A stretch of DNA of 64,000 bases from contig NW_025062478.1 in NCBI RefSeq assembly GCF_000002995.4, positions 1 through 64,000 of the forward strand, in the 5' to 3' direction. Shown here in pieces: positions 37,813 to 51,547 of this stretch (positions are counted from its first letter, which is position 1; each line of letters begins with the position of its first letter). The stretch is from Brugia malayi. Lineage: Eukaryota; Nematoda; Chromadorea; Rhabditida; Onchocercidae. The translations under genes and the position numbers were made by a program. A model generated the notes under the pieces. That model was not told the origin of the DNA and ran no database searches. It saw only the letters and a program-made list of their open reading frames with translations.

Positions 37813-40809
37813 TTATGCCGATGCAAAACCAATCGTACCACAGGCTAATGGTAGAATATCTTTATCACGTAGTGACCACTCTATTACTGATAATTTATGA
37901 ATCACCAATGAATGACCAATCAGTGAGATATCTTGTGGCCAGTCGATTTCTCGATCTAAATTTGAAACATTTCCTCTATTCATCACTCAATTAAGTATGA
38001 ATGAGGTCCACATAAGATGGACCTAAACGTGCTGAGAAGAAACATCATTCCGATGAAACGTCCACAACAGGAAACTGACTAAGCACAGGAGACTGCTCAG
38101 AGCCTTTCAAGGTGTATCAAATTACGGAACTCTAAATCTGTTTCGCTTCACAGTATCATCATCTATGAGACTTTCCGTAACTAGTTTCTTAGCTGAAAGA
38201 TAAGCGAATTTGAATCAGAATTGAATTTTAAATAGGGTGGATTATGTTATTATTCTGGAACACATGCTAGTAAATAGTCCATCTATTGCATTGGCCAAGG
38301 TGAATCTTTTATGTCGTCATGTGTCTTTTTTTAGTTTGAAAATCAAGCAAGTTTCATTAATTAACTTATTTTTTCAATAAATTTAAATCAAAACCACAAA
38401 TTTTTAACATATGAATCTAACAGACAAATAATAGAAATGTTTTAATAGATGGAGTAGCTTTTGAATTGCTTTTGATTTTGAATTTGAAAGATAGAGATCA
38501 GCATTGCTGTGTACTGCTAACAGCTGAAAATGATTTGTTATTTACGTAACTAACCGATTGTTACATCTGCAGTACCATTTGCTTTAACATTTCCAAATAT
38601 AGCAGATACATTAAACTTTTTATCAGATGCCATAATCGGACCAATGTTAGCGCATGAATTGGACAGATCACCAGCTTGATGTATAATGATTGCATGTTCG
38701 CCATCCGGTAATCCTGAATTCAGTCTACTTATTTATCTTCTCGCTTCTTGAATTTTTATAGTTGCAAAGAAATATTATTCATTTCGAAATTATTATGATT
38801 ATAACATTCATAATTGTAGTTTAAAGCGATCATAATCACATTGTCAATAAATAATTATCAGTCACCATTCGTTGCTCTAGATTATCACTTGACAAATTGA
38901 AATGCTACCCTGATCGATGGTGCAAAATGTTGCTTCTCATGCAAAAGGACGTAAATTTACTTAGAGAACAAAAGAAATAGCAGAAGAAAAAGAAAAGGAA
39001 GAAAATGTTTAACGTACATTTAAGGAAACAAAATCAAAATTGGTTCATTTGATGACAAATAAGTGCAAAAGGTGCTTAGTGCTTCATAACGACAAAAAGT
39101 CTCGGTTTAAATTCTTTCGTTTTCTTCTTTTTTTCACCCATTTCCACCCTTTGTTTCTATCTGGAATTCAAAGAAAAAAAAAATTTATTTTTGTTAAAAA
39201 ATAGTTAATAGCAAAATAAGAGCTTTTTGTCGTAATTAGTTCGTATTACTTGCAAATATAAATGTGAAACTGATGAATTAAAAAACTGCGATGATTTCAA
39301 AGATTTCCATGATTTTAAACTATAAGCGGTCTCAGATATTTCTTAAGTGAAAGAAAAGACTTTCAAACTCGAGAAAAAACTAATATACCGCATTTGCGAC
39401 TTTAAGACGTCACGATGAACGATATTATTAGTGACATAATTGATCTACCTATTTCTCTCGTACGATCACGTAATTACTAGTAATATAATTGATCTGTCAA
39501 CTCTGATCACAACACTATAATGTGATTGATGCATTTGGCATGATCACGATATACTAGTGATATAATTGATCTACCCATCCACTTTACATTTACTCGTTCA
39601 CTGTCTTCGATGAAGAAAAGCATAAGCGGCTGCTTTCATCTATGATATCTACTTAACCATCTTCAAAATTCCTCAATCCAACAAAGACACTAAGACAAGG
39701 TATCATCTACTACATATGCTATCATTTGTCATATAATAATATCTGCGACAAACTTCAATAAGCGTTGTTTTTCTTAGCCGTAAAAAATCTATGAAATTTT
39801 CGTTTTTCTTTTTTATTGTAATGAAAACAAACACAAAATAAGAACAAAAAGAGAATCAACCATTTAATCGGAATATGCATGGCTTATCATAACTGATCTG
39901 TTATCAGTGGTCATTTCTAAGCACTATGAAAATCTGATTCGAATGAAAAAAATTAGTTCAAAACAAAATGAATGGAAATGATAAAGGTGCTAAAAACTTA
40001 AACTGAAATAAGTTTGAGTGCAACAAATAAGCAAAAGTACTAGTAGCTATTATTTGAGTTGATGGCATTAAATGCTAATAAAATTTGGTCTAGCAATAAC
40101 CAGTAGCGCTTGCTAGTGTATTAACTTATATATCTTTCGCGTTGTAAACTGAATTCTACTTTTCTTTCATCAACTAGAATTTATGACGGAGTATTTGGAT
40201 TAAAATACTATTTATCTCCAATATTTATCTTTTAATTAATATTTATCTCCATTTTATTTTTAATCTCATAATTCATTTTTTTTTTCTCCGCTATTTAAAC
40301 TCTACTATCTCTTTAATCTCCATTATTTAAAGTATAAATCGAATGAAGGCAGAGATTTCTTTAACAAGTCAAAATAAAACCAAAAAGAAAAGATATCTCC
40401 AAAATTATAATTTTTTTTTTCTTTTTAAATGAACTATGTAGCATCAACTTTCAAGCATTCATCTTCAAATTAAAATTAGATTTGAGAAGAAAGAAAATAA
40501 AATTTAATTCTTTCTTGCTTCCTTGCTTCTCCTTCATTCTCTCTTTCTCTAATTATCAAATCAAAAGCTTTTAATTTTTGATTAAAAAAATATTTATCTA
40601 CCCGACCATTCTACATTTGTTAACACTGAGTAGACACTCACCTTCAATTGTACCTTCCAGTTTAATTCTTCCTTTGTTAATCTGTTTAATTTTCACATCA
40701 CCAATAATTTTATTCCCATCGCTTAACATCTTTGCACTTGCTATTTCTTTATACAGATTATACGGTTTGGTTGTACCTTCTCTGTTTTCAGCAGTACTGT
40801 AATACTTTC
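37813..40809 (-). other. Degenerate Cu/Zn superoxide dismutase domain (exons 13-15)
   Basis: Residues about 858-986 of the gene above. GEHAIIIHQAGDLSNSCANIGP aligns without gaps to the SOD copper loop. His893, His898 and His959 stand for ligand positions 43, 48 and 120 (human SOD1 numbering). Position 46 is Ile896 and bridging position 63 is Ile913. The zinc loop is deleted, and Arg143 is Pro975. Both cysteines of the structural disulphide (907 and 978) are kept. The fold is probably retained and dismutase activity lost. Confidence 0.8.
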
Positions 40810-43800
40810 CTGAAACACTCCTCAGTATTACGAAAAAAAGGGACGAATTCTACATTTCCTCACCTTCAAAAAAGTTAAATCTGCAAGCTGTACAGTTTAA
40901 AATTTCACATCATGAAATTAGGACTACAGTTTTGGGAGAAAAATTGTTATCTCTATGTTTTAGTTTTAATCGATTGATTGCAATATAGTATAATTATGAA
41001 AGAAAGAAGAAAACAATTATTCCTTTTCTCGTTTTTTAAAAAAGTTAAATCTGTGTGGTTGAATATTTTAAACTGAAAATGGTTTACGTCATGAAATTAG
41101 GATTACATACAATTTAAATACAGTTTTTTTCTTTTTATTTAAAAAAATAAGTTCAAAAAATACAAATGAGCAGTTACCTTGCTGTGAACATTGTGTTCGC
41201 AGTACACACGGCGCCATTACATGATTACGTGCTTTCACGTAACCAGATGCGCAGTGACAACCAGGATTACATGTCGATGAACAGACCGGCGTTGCAAGTT
41301 GTCCACAATATTCTGGACATAAAATGCCACACGAATCCCAGTACGCGTGTGGATCAATACACGTGCAACGTGATCGCTTTGAACTGATCATTGCGAATAG
41401 ATTTGAACGACAACAACGCTAAAAGATACATTTTTCCTTATAAATCTTAGCAATTTTAATTTTCCATTGTCATCATCAAATTCCAATTTGTCAAATTCAG
41501 AGTATTTAACAAATGTGAAGTATTTAAATAAATTCTAAATATATAGGACACGGAAATGTCTAACTTACATGATAACTTCTTAAACAAAAGTGCTGATGAT
41601 TTTGTTCAATAAAATACACTAATTAATTACAAACTTTAAGAGAGTATTTCACACTGTGGCTAATTAAATACCTGTTGTATTGGACAATCAGAATCAAAAT
41701 TACAAAATTTTCCACTTAGATCAACTGTTGTCTCAGGACATTCTGCCATAGCCATATTAGCTATAAAAAACAGAAAATTAAATGTATTTTCATATTCTAT
41801 AGAAACTAAGGACTTAAATTAGCTCTGGAATGAGAAATAATTTGCAGGATATACCTAACTTATTGTTCTCGGGATTAAATATTCCTGATATCGCAGAAAT
41901 GTTACCCACTGGGCACTGATTCAATGGTATGCATTCAGAAGTGCGCCAATTTATAGCATCTTCAAATACAAATCCTAAAATTAGATATTTATGGGAGTTG
42001 ACCATTTTTCTAGTCAAATAGACTCGGAGTTAGCATCGCGACAAAGATGAAACACGAGCCTGATTTGCAGAAGCAACCGGACACACATGGTGAACACGTC
42101 TGCGGTACTCGATTGTTGCAACCAATGGGGCATGATGAAGCACAAGCTTGATACTCCTTCAGTGGATCCGAACACTGTGAACCGCATTCACTGGGAAGTA
42201 CGCAACGTGAATTAGGGTTACGCGAATCGAGCAATACGTATGGTTCACGACAAATACAACCAGGTGTACACTCACTTGATTTGCACGACGTTTCCAGATT
42301 CGAACAACTACGTGTGCATCTGCGTAGAAATAATATACTGTTAATCTTATCGGGAAGGTGATCTAATCAATGACTAATCAATCATCAATCATTAAATATT
42401 ATACCCTCGTCTTTTCTGAATTCTTAACTTGATGCTGTTTATATGCATACGTAATCAGCGACACAAATTAATGAGTGGTTGATAATTAAGCAGATGACGA
42501 ATAGTTAAAGTGAATATGTAAATGAACAAAAAATGCGAAAGAAGTAAATTAGCTGAACTTACTGAGAAGAAAAGCAATGTGTCCACTGTTTCCGTGGATC
42601 AGAGCAAATTTGCTGTTGAACTGTTAGTGAGTGACATTGATGAGGCAGTATACAAGGAGAATTCAAGTTGTAAGCATCTTGCAAAATGTACGGATTACGA
42701 CAGAAACATCCGGCAACACACTGCGTACCACAGAAACCGGCTACTTTGTTATTGCAACCAGCTATAGAGAGTTGCAAATAAGGGCGAAGTGTAAAGGGAA
42801 AACCAGTGGGAACGATTTTTATTTTATCACAAAATCCATTTGTTTACTTCCTTTTTAGTTTTGACGTTTTTTCCTTCGAAATCATAGTGTATCTTATGCT
42901 GATTGCACGTAAGGTTACGCAAATTACGTAAAAGATAGGGAAAAGTTTGGTGACCTGGACAGCCAGAACCACAAATGTGGAAATTCTTAAATGGGTCACT
43001 GCAGTGCATCGCTGTTGGTGGAGTGATCGAATCTTCGCGACCTTCGAGAAATAAGCGCGAATTAGAGGTCACAGGAGACGTTGAAGTAAAGTGAACGACG
43101 GTAGCATTCCGTGGAGGAGAATAGTCTCGCACTAACAGAGGACAATATGCCGGTAAAATGCACCTGAACTTAAGATATTTTCATTTCTTCGACTCTAATT
43201 GAGTGAAATGATTTCAAATTAGATGGAAAGTAATTGTAAATAATGTAATCATTAGAAATATCAGCTAATCAGTATGGATGACAAAGATGAAAAATTTTTA
43301 ATGCAATCGAAATCATTCATAAATTTCTCCTTTTCTTGTTATTTGTTTGAAGTTATAAATCAAAGATTACGAGTCAAACTGTCACAGAAATTAGCGAAGA
43401 TGATTAATTTGAATGTTAGTGGCGTTGAAAAGTTTCTTCATCTTTCCTCATCATTGTGATTTATAATTTGAAACTGAGAAGCCCACCTGGAATGAATTGG
43501 ATCTGCACCGTTCTCAAGAATATACGGTATTTTACAAAAACATCCTTCCACACATCCTTCAACTTTACATTTCTCACTTCGAGAAGAGCAAGAAATTGGG
43601 CATCCTGGGCCACAAATTTCGTACTCACGTAAGGGATCAGCACAACGTGTTTTACTTTCCATAATCGATTGAGGAGGACATTCATCCTGTGGAATGCATG
43701 GAGCATGAAGGTCATTTTTTTGACGAATGAAACCTAAAAAGGATAATTATTTCGATTGGTTTATTTTATTTTCGAGGCTTACATAGCTATTTTAATTGAA

Positions 43801-45939
43801 CTATGACCCTTCCTTCTTTAGTCAACAATCATTAATTATCAATGATCTTTTGATTTTGTTATTGCTATCTATTGTTTAAAATTCCCTCTTGTATGTTCAT
43901 CAAATTATTGCTCCAGATAAGGAGGGCAAAATGATATATATCTCATGTTGACATACAATTTCATTCTTTCACAAAAATAGTTCGGATTAAAGAATAAAGA
44001 AGAAACAAAAACCGGAAACCTGATTTGCACTGGCATCCACTTTTGCATCGCTCAATAAAACATGGAATTGTTGTTTTTGTGAAGCAAGTTGCCTTGCACT
44101 CATCAAGACATTCCACAAATTGCTCATTCTTGGCACATATTGTTGTTGTTGTTGTTGTTGAATTCGTTAATGGGAAGTGTGATATTACTGGGAATTTATC
44201 TGTAAAATGATAATGACTGATAAGTGATTTCATTCTGTTTTTTTTTTCCTTTTTCACTATTAGAAACTCTTGCTAAAACTTTATGTGTAAAAGTTTATTT
44301 AATCCACTTAAAAATTATTAATAAGTAAATAAAAATGACATTTCTTTTTGAAAAATGCAAAGTTAAAAAGAAAGATATCATTACCAGTATTAACTGTAAT
44401 ATTTGAGGAACAAGCTAATCCACTGGTTAGAACCGGACAACATTTCTGTAAAGCTGGACAGTCATCGTCACAGTGGCAAAGTTTGGACGCATCAGTAAGT
44501 GATACCGGTTGATCGGAACAATGTCCAGGTTTCATCCATAAGCATTTATCACTGACTATGCCATTTATACTACGAAGTTGTTCCTTTAGCTCTGAACTTT
44601 GTCCTTTCACTATTATATCAATCGAATGACTTTTTTCTTTTGAACTTGTCAAACTCCCTTGCTTTCGACGTACGTTAACAGTTTCACGTTTCTCCTCTAT
44701 AATACGCTTCACTGTTAGTCGCAGCGTTTCACATGCTGCATTTAAGTTTGTCGTTTTAGGTTTTAGCGACCCAATAATCCGGCCAAATCGTGAAACACAC
44801 CAACATTCCTCAGTTCCGGTACGACACTGCACCGCTCGATAGTGTTTTCCAGCAGGGTCACATTGCGGAATGTGCACACCAACAACGTTGTTGGTCGGCA
44901 AATCGTTCAGTACTCGACGGCGGTGTTGTGAGCATACTATAAGAAGAGGAAATGTCTCCTTTATCAGCGCTCTGAACAGACTACTGCAAAACGTAGAGAA
45001 TTTCGGATTTTCTAAACAACAAACTTAACTTGGCATTGTTCTCAGGTAACAGAAACATGGCTAATCAGTAGCAACCTGAACAACATTTTCCAGTTGCACA
45101 AATTTCATTAGTAAGTGTGCAATCTGAATCATTACTGCACTGTCGACTCCATGGACTACCATCTGGACACATTCCTGACTTTTCCGATTCATATTTGTAA
45201 GCCGGAACACCAATAAATTCTGTAAGTAATGCTTTATATTCAAAACACAGATTCAATACGATCCGGTCGGAATTTATTTTTGACTTTTCCATTTCCTCCC
45301 ATTAAAGGTTGTTCAGTTTTAACTTCATTTTCAAACCATTTAAAATTTCAGAATACAAAACTTAATTATACCTCAATCAGAAAAACTGGAAAAACTTATA
45401 TGTGCTTTCAAATGGACACATACCAAAATTATCACTGAACAAAGATGACACTGTCCTACTCAGTTCCGTTGCAGGACAGCAGAAACCTTGTCCGGTACAA
45501 ATTTCATCAGCGAGGCAATCATGTGACGCGTTGCATTTATAATATGAGAAGCGATCGTCACCACAATTCATGCATGTTTCTTGTGCCTCACAGATTCCTG
45601 AAATTTTGTTGGCTGTGAAATAGCCAACAGAGATGTCAGCCAAGCTTAGAAATTCAATCCTAATTTTTTTCTCGAATTACTCAATAATTGTTTAAGTCTG
45701 TCAATGTTCGTTTGTTCATTGTCATAATATTATCCCACCGATGCTATCATTAAGCTGCTTGTCATTTGAAAGCATAAATTATCAATATGTTATTTTTATA
45801 GTCTAAGAATTTGTAAAATTATAAAAGTTAACTTTGAATCAAAGTGCAAAAAAAAATTCTTACTTCGAAATCTTTGTGTTCTTATTGAGTTTGCAAATAG
45901 AATGGCAAGAAATGATACTATTTTTGCGCAGTTCGTCAT
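37813..45939 (-). CDS. Secreted WAP / thyroglobulin-1 / TIL x6 / SOD-like protein, 15 exons, 986 aa
   Basis: Exons: 45939-45864, 45597-45424, 45219-45076, 44936-44385, 44199-44020, 43733-43487, 43163-42955, 42761-42563, 42319-42060, 41974-41855, 41760-41672, 41418-41178, 40809-40642, 38713-38555 and 37955-37813. They total 2,961 nt with every phase consistent. Order: signal peptide (MTNCAKIVSFLAILFANS); cysteine-rich WAP-like modules (about 28-75 and 101-131); thyroglobulin type-1 (133-200, CWCV at 176-179); WAP (about 262-310); five TIL modules from 336 to about 720; a small CC module; a sixth TIL (about 768-827); and a Cu/Zn SOD-like domain (about 858-986). WAP, Tg1 and TIL are protease-inhibitor folds, so an extracellular inhibitor or matrix role is inferred. 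The SOD domain lacks metal ligands. Most junctions are phase 1, as in exon-shuffled extracellular proteins. Exon 9 appears to use a GC donor. Confidence 0.85.
39425..39580. repeat. Imperfect repeats in intron 13 of the multi-domain gene
   Basis: Three copies of a motif like tagtgatataattgatct (near 39428, 39478 and 39552), mixed with tgatcac palindromes. No coding content was seen. Confidence 0.6.
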
Positions 45940-46110
45940 GGCAGTAACGCGACAATAGCACCCAAAATAACTTCTCTTGCGCTACAATAACAAATAATTT
46001 GTGGTTGTTATGTGAAATGTCTGCAAAAGTAATTAAAAAATTTGTTAAAAGTGAAATGGAAAAAGAGATAATAGGGACGTCGATGAATGAGTGAGTAAAT
46101 GAAATTTATA

Positions 46111-46185
46111 AGGAGGAGGGGGAAGAGGAGGGGAGGAGGGGGAAAAGGAAAAAGGGAAGGGAAAGGTAAAAGTAAGGGAAGAGAA
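46111..46185 (+). repeat. Homopurine tract near the multi-domain gene start
   Basis: About 75 bases, almost all G and A (aggaggagggggaagagg...), 170-250 bp upstream of the ATG at 45939. It could form H-DNA or serve as a promoter element; nothing in the sequence proves either. Confidence 0.7.
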
Positions 46186-48113
46186 TGAGCAACTGGAAAG
46201 ATGTGGTTCTTATGAATGAAAGGAAAATCATTTCTTCAGTAATTTGTCCGAAAAAAAATTTTTTTTTGTTTCTTCCATTTTTGTCCCTTTTTTTGTGCAT
46301 AATTATCAATGAGCAATTGAAAGATATTTAATTACTGAGAGAGTTATCAAATAGATAATAAATTATTTACATTCAAAATTTCAAAATTCTGTTATTTCGG
46401 AGTTGCTTTTCTCATTTGTTTAGTGAACCAAAGAAAATTTGGAACAATGAACATAAATGTTATCGAAAAAAGCAATCAAAGCTTTGAATTTGTAAAGATA
46501 ATATAAAGTGTTTTTTTTTTTTTTTTTTAATTACTAAGCTTATAAAACAATAGTTGCATGCATATCATTGACACAATTCAAATTTAATTCTAGATATGAT
46601 AAAATTGTAACTTTTTTCAGATCAAATATTTAAGGTTAAAATTCAAATCATAATTACAAATCGTAAAAAGAATAAATGACATTCTCCAACGTTAAATTAA
46701 TCAATCATCAATGAAACAACAACATAATTGTGTAATACTTAATTGCATTCATAAATATCCCACTGATCAATAGGACGGCGAGAAAGAACAATTGTTTCCC
46801 GACTGAAAGACAGGAATGGAAGAGCAGTCTCATTCCCGAGATGGATTGACAATTTGAAAATCGGGTTGAGGTCAGTCTATCAATAATAAAATTCTCGTCG
46901 CCACTCAAATCCATTTTCATCTGCCTATTATATCCACCTCGCAATCATTCAATTTTATTGTAGTAAAATTTATTATAACTGCAAGTATGCAACAAATTTC
47001 GGCCTAAATTATTCTATCGCATAATATTAAAAATCCAAATATTATTTTAATGAACAGAAAGTCTGTGTACTACAAAAAAAAAAAAAAAAAAAAAAAAATT
47101 AATTATAATTTATTAAATATTTCATTGCTGAGAAAATAGATTTTGAAATATTTTTCAAATTGTTTCTATACAAATAATATTTCAGGGATAGAATCATTAC
47201 GCTTCACAGAGATTTGCAACTGTAAAATTTTATTGAATTTTCAGTTCATTGCAATTTAATTTAGTATTTTGTGCTAGTCGCAATAGATAAAGTGAGTGTA
47301 AATTTTTTAAGCATAAATTACAGAGATTTGTTGTGGGACTAATTAAATTAAGCAATGAAAATTTCACGCTCGAGACATTAGCGCAAATTATGAGCGCATC
47401 CTTTGAGCGATATGTTTCGTAAAGATCTCGAACTTTTTAATGATTTCGATATAAATAAAGTAATAAATGAGATAGAATATGAATGTAAAGCAATGCACAA
47501 ATAACATTATTAGTTGAGCTGATCAACTGATCCACTGAGAGTTATCAAGAATTTATCTTTTTCTGACCTTTGACTCTATTATAACCATAATGTAAAGAAA
47601 ACTGTGTAATAATTGTCGTTACTGAGATAGCTTTCATCCTTTGTCATCATTGCTATCTTAACATGGATAAACATTGCTGAAATATCTTTTTTCAAATAAT
47701 TATTTCATTTTTAATTCATTCTTCTATATGAAAAAAACTTTTTTCTTCATTTTCTTTTCTTTTTTTGTAATACAAGCAATTTTACTATTTTTGTAAATAA
47801 TTTATTAGCAATTACTTGGCTGATAATAATTTATGCATGCATACACAGACAAAGTGAGAGAAATTAACAAATAAATTGAAAAATATTCTCAATTTTCAAT
47901 CAATAAATGATTTGAATGATTCATTAAATTAATTTAACAGATGCCAAAATAATAACCAGTTTTGATATGATTAAATGTGAAGTCTTATTATATGTTGTGA
48001 GAAAAGATTTTGAAATAACATAATTAAGAATTTGTAAGAAGAAGGAAATAAGCTTGAACTCTTCCAGACAAAAGATATCAAACACCATCCATCCCTATCA
48101 GTTCTTATCACTT

Positions 48114-48188
48114 TCATCATCATTATCATCATCATCATCGTCGTCACTATCATCATCGTCATCGCCATCATCACTATCATCATCATTC
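48114..48188 (+). repeat. (ATC)n-type microsatellite
   Basis: Imperfect atc/gtc trinucleotide array. It creates a false serine-rich frame on plus and a methionine-rich frame on minus. Confidence 0.85.
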
Positions 48189-49824
48189 TTGTTAATGTTT
48201 TTGACTGACTGCACTAATTTCAAAAGCAGTTGCTTAAACAGATCCGTTCATTAAACATTTTCATTCAGTTCACTCTTGCATTTAAATCATTCCTCGTTTG
48301 TTCAGAACAACTTGTTTAAATTAGTTTATTATTCTGGCTAGTATTGATTGCGGACAATAATTACTGACTTCAAATTTTAATCCATCCGTCTTACATTTCT
48401 TTTCCATTTATGAATAGTTTTAGAAATTTAACTTCATTCTTTTCTTCAGAAGCAGTTTTGTGCGTTTTAAATTCGATTTTTCAAAAATTTTTTGCAATTT
48501 TAAAAAATGAACGAAGCTAACCAGCAATATTTTCAACTGCCTTTTTTATGAAATATTTTTTTTTGAGTACATAAGATTAAATTTTGTTTAACTTTTAGAG
48601 AATATGAATTTACTAATTTAAAAAAAAAAATGGGTAAATTTGACTTTAACAAGAGAATGTAAAAAGTTGAAGATAATCTGAACTTATAGTAGAAGTGGTT
48701 TTGTTTTACTTCATAAAATCCTATCCATAAATTTTTTTGATTAATATGACTTTTTCTTTTAATCTGTACAAAAATTCAAATAAATCAATTATTACTATAT
48801 GTCTTCCAAATGCAACTGTAAAAATAATTACAAATTAACAAAAATTTTTTAGTACATTTGGATTATGGAAACAGATTAAATTACTGAATAGACAAAATTT
48901 GAATATTTCCGCAGGAACGAAATTTATTAAATTTTTTAGTTGATTGGTTGAAATGGAATCGATTTTAAATTTTTTTTTTTCTCTTCTTTATAAAATTTGA
49001 AAAACTTCAATCCACCCCAATTCTTGTTCCAGCAATAAGAACAACTGTTTACTTATCTTCAAATCGCCTTCATTTGCTATTTGTCTTGTTGCACCATTGG
49101 AAAGAATTAAATTATTATTATTATTATTATTCTCATAACATTATAGTATTAATATACTAAAGCGCAAAAAGATCGTGTTATTTTAATTTAATAAGACGAG
49201 AAATTTTAAATCTTTGTTGAAATTATTGGAAATAATAAATTTTTCAAGCAATTTTTTCCATCAGACATTTTTTTTTTGGAAATTATAGGATATTATTTTT
49301 TTTTTTTATCAGACATTATTTTTTCAATAGACAAATTTGGAAATTATAGGATCCCTTAATTTTGAAAATATTTTGTGAATCTTTTGATGAAAATTCTTAA
49401 ATTCTAAAGTTTAAAAAATTTTTATATAAAAGATATTTGTTCAAAATTATACATTCTTTACTTTCACTTTCTTTCTTTAGTCTAACATTAATCCTTCATC
49501 AATTTCATGATTATTCATAAATCGTTATTTCTGTTGACTAACTGATTCACTTTTCATTGCCACTTGTGCGCCGGGCGCACTTGTCCAAGCAAGTTAATTA
49601 CATTTGCTAACTTCACTTGTGTTCCCTCAACGTGAAGTGAAACCAAGTAGTAGAGCTCTAAATTACATGAATTATACGAAATGATAGATATTTAAATAGA
49701 AGAGGCAAACGTAAAGTGTCCAAGCTTAAATATTAATTAGTTTGGAGTGATTAATATCACAAAAAATTATTTGCACTTCTGTTTGGTTAAGATTCGGTGA
49801 ACAGCTGAGGGATGAATTGGTGAA

Positions 49825-51016
<1,192 letters not shown>

Positions 51017-51547
51017 GTCCGTTTTTGTCAGTTTCTATATTTCTGTGCCTGATCAGCGTGTATCCAAATTATTTCTTCCGGAACTAAATAACACCTAATC
51101 AATGCAATCTATAAATCTGAATATATTATAGATTGTTCAACTTTATCGAGAAAAGATTCGCAATATTTTTTTCAAAAAAAGCTGTGCTTATTTTACCGAT
51201 TTAATTAATTTTGAAGTAAATATTCAAAATCTGTCTCCATTTACTGCATAAATGATGCAACGTTCTCATCAGGTAATCAATCAGTTTTGTTAACTTACTT
51301 CTGGTCATAGAGACATTCACAGAGTTTTTCTTATCTTTTTGCTTTTTTCACTGCTATGATAATATTTGTTATTCTATCAGTACTTCCGGAAAAGTGATGA
51401 AAGGTACATTTCCGAACAAATGATGGAAGTGTGAAACAGTCAACATTCTTGCTGAGCATTTCAGTAGCGGCAAAATTCTTACAATTGTTCAAACTTCTTA
51501 AACGCTATTTAATTTTAGTGTTGACGAATTAATGACACATCAGGAAA
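51017..51547 (+). promoter_or_regulatory. Upstream region of the BTB gene
   Basis: 530 bp between the GATA array and the ATG. attttag at 51512-51518 is a possible spliced-leader acceptor 29 bases before the ATG. An upstream ATG at 51532 opens a short out-of-frame ORF that overlaps the start. Confidence 0.45.

Noticed and set aside
46106..46309. Minus-strand frame rich in Ser, Pro and Phe
   Set aside because: Produced by the homopurine tract.
48054..48254. Serine-rich plus frame and methionine-rich minus frame
   Set aside because: Both are translations of the ATC microsatellite.
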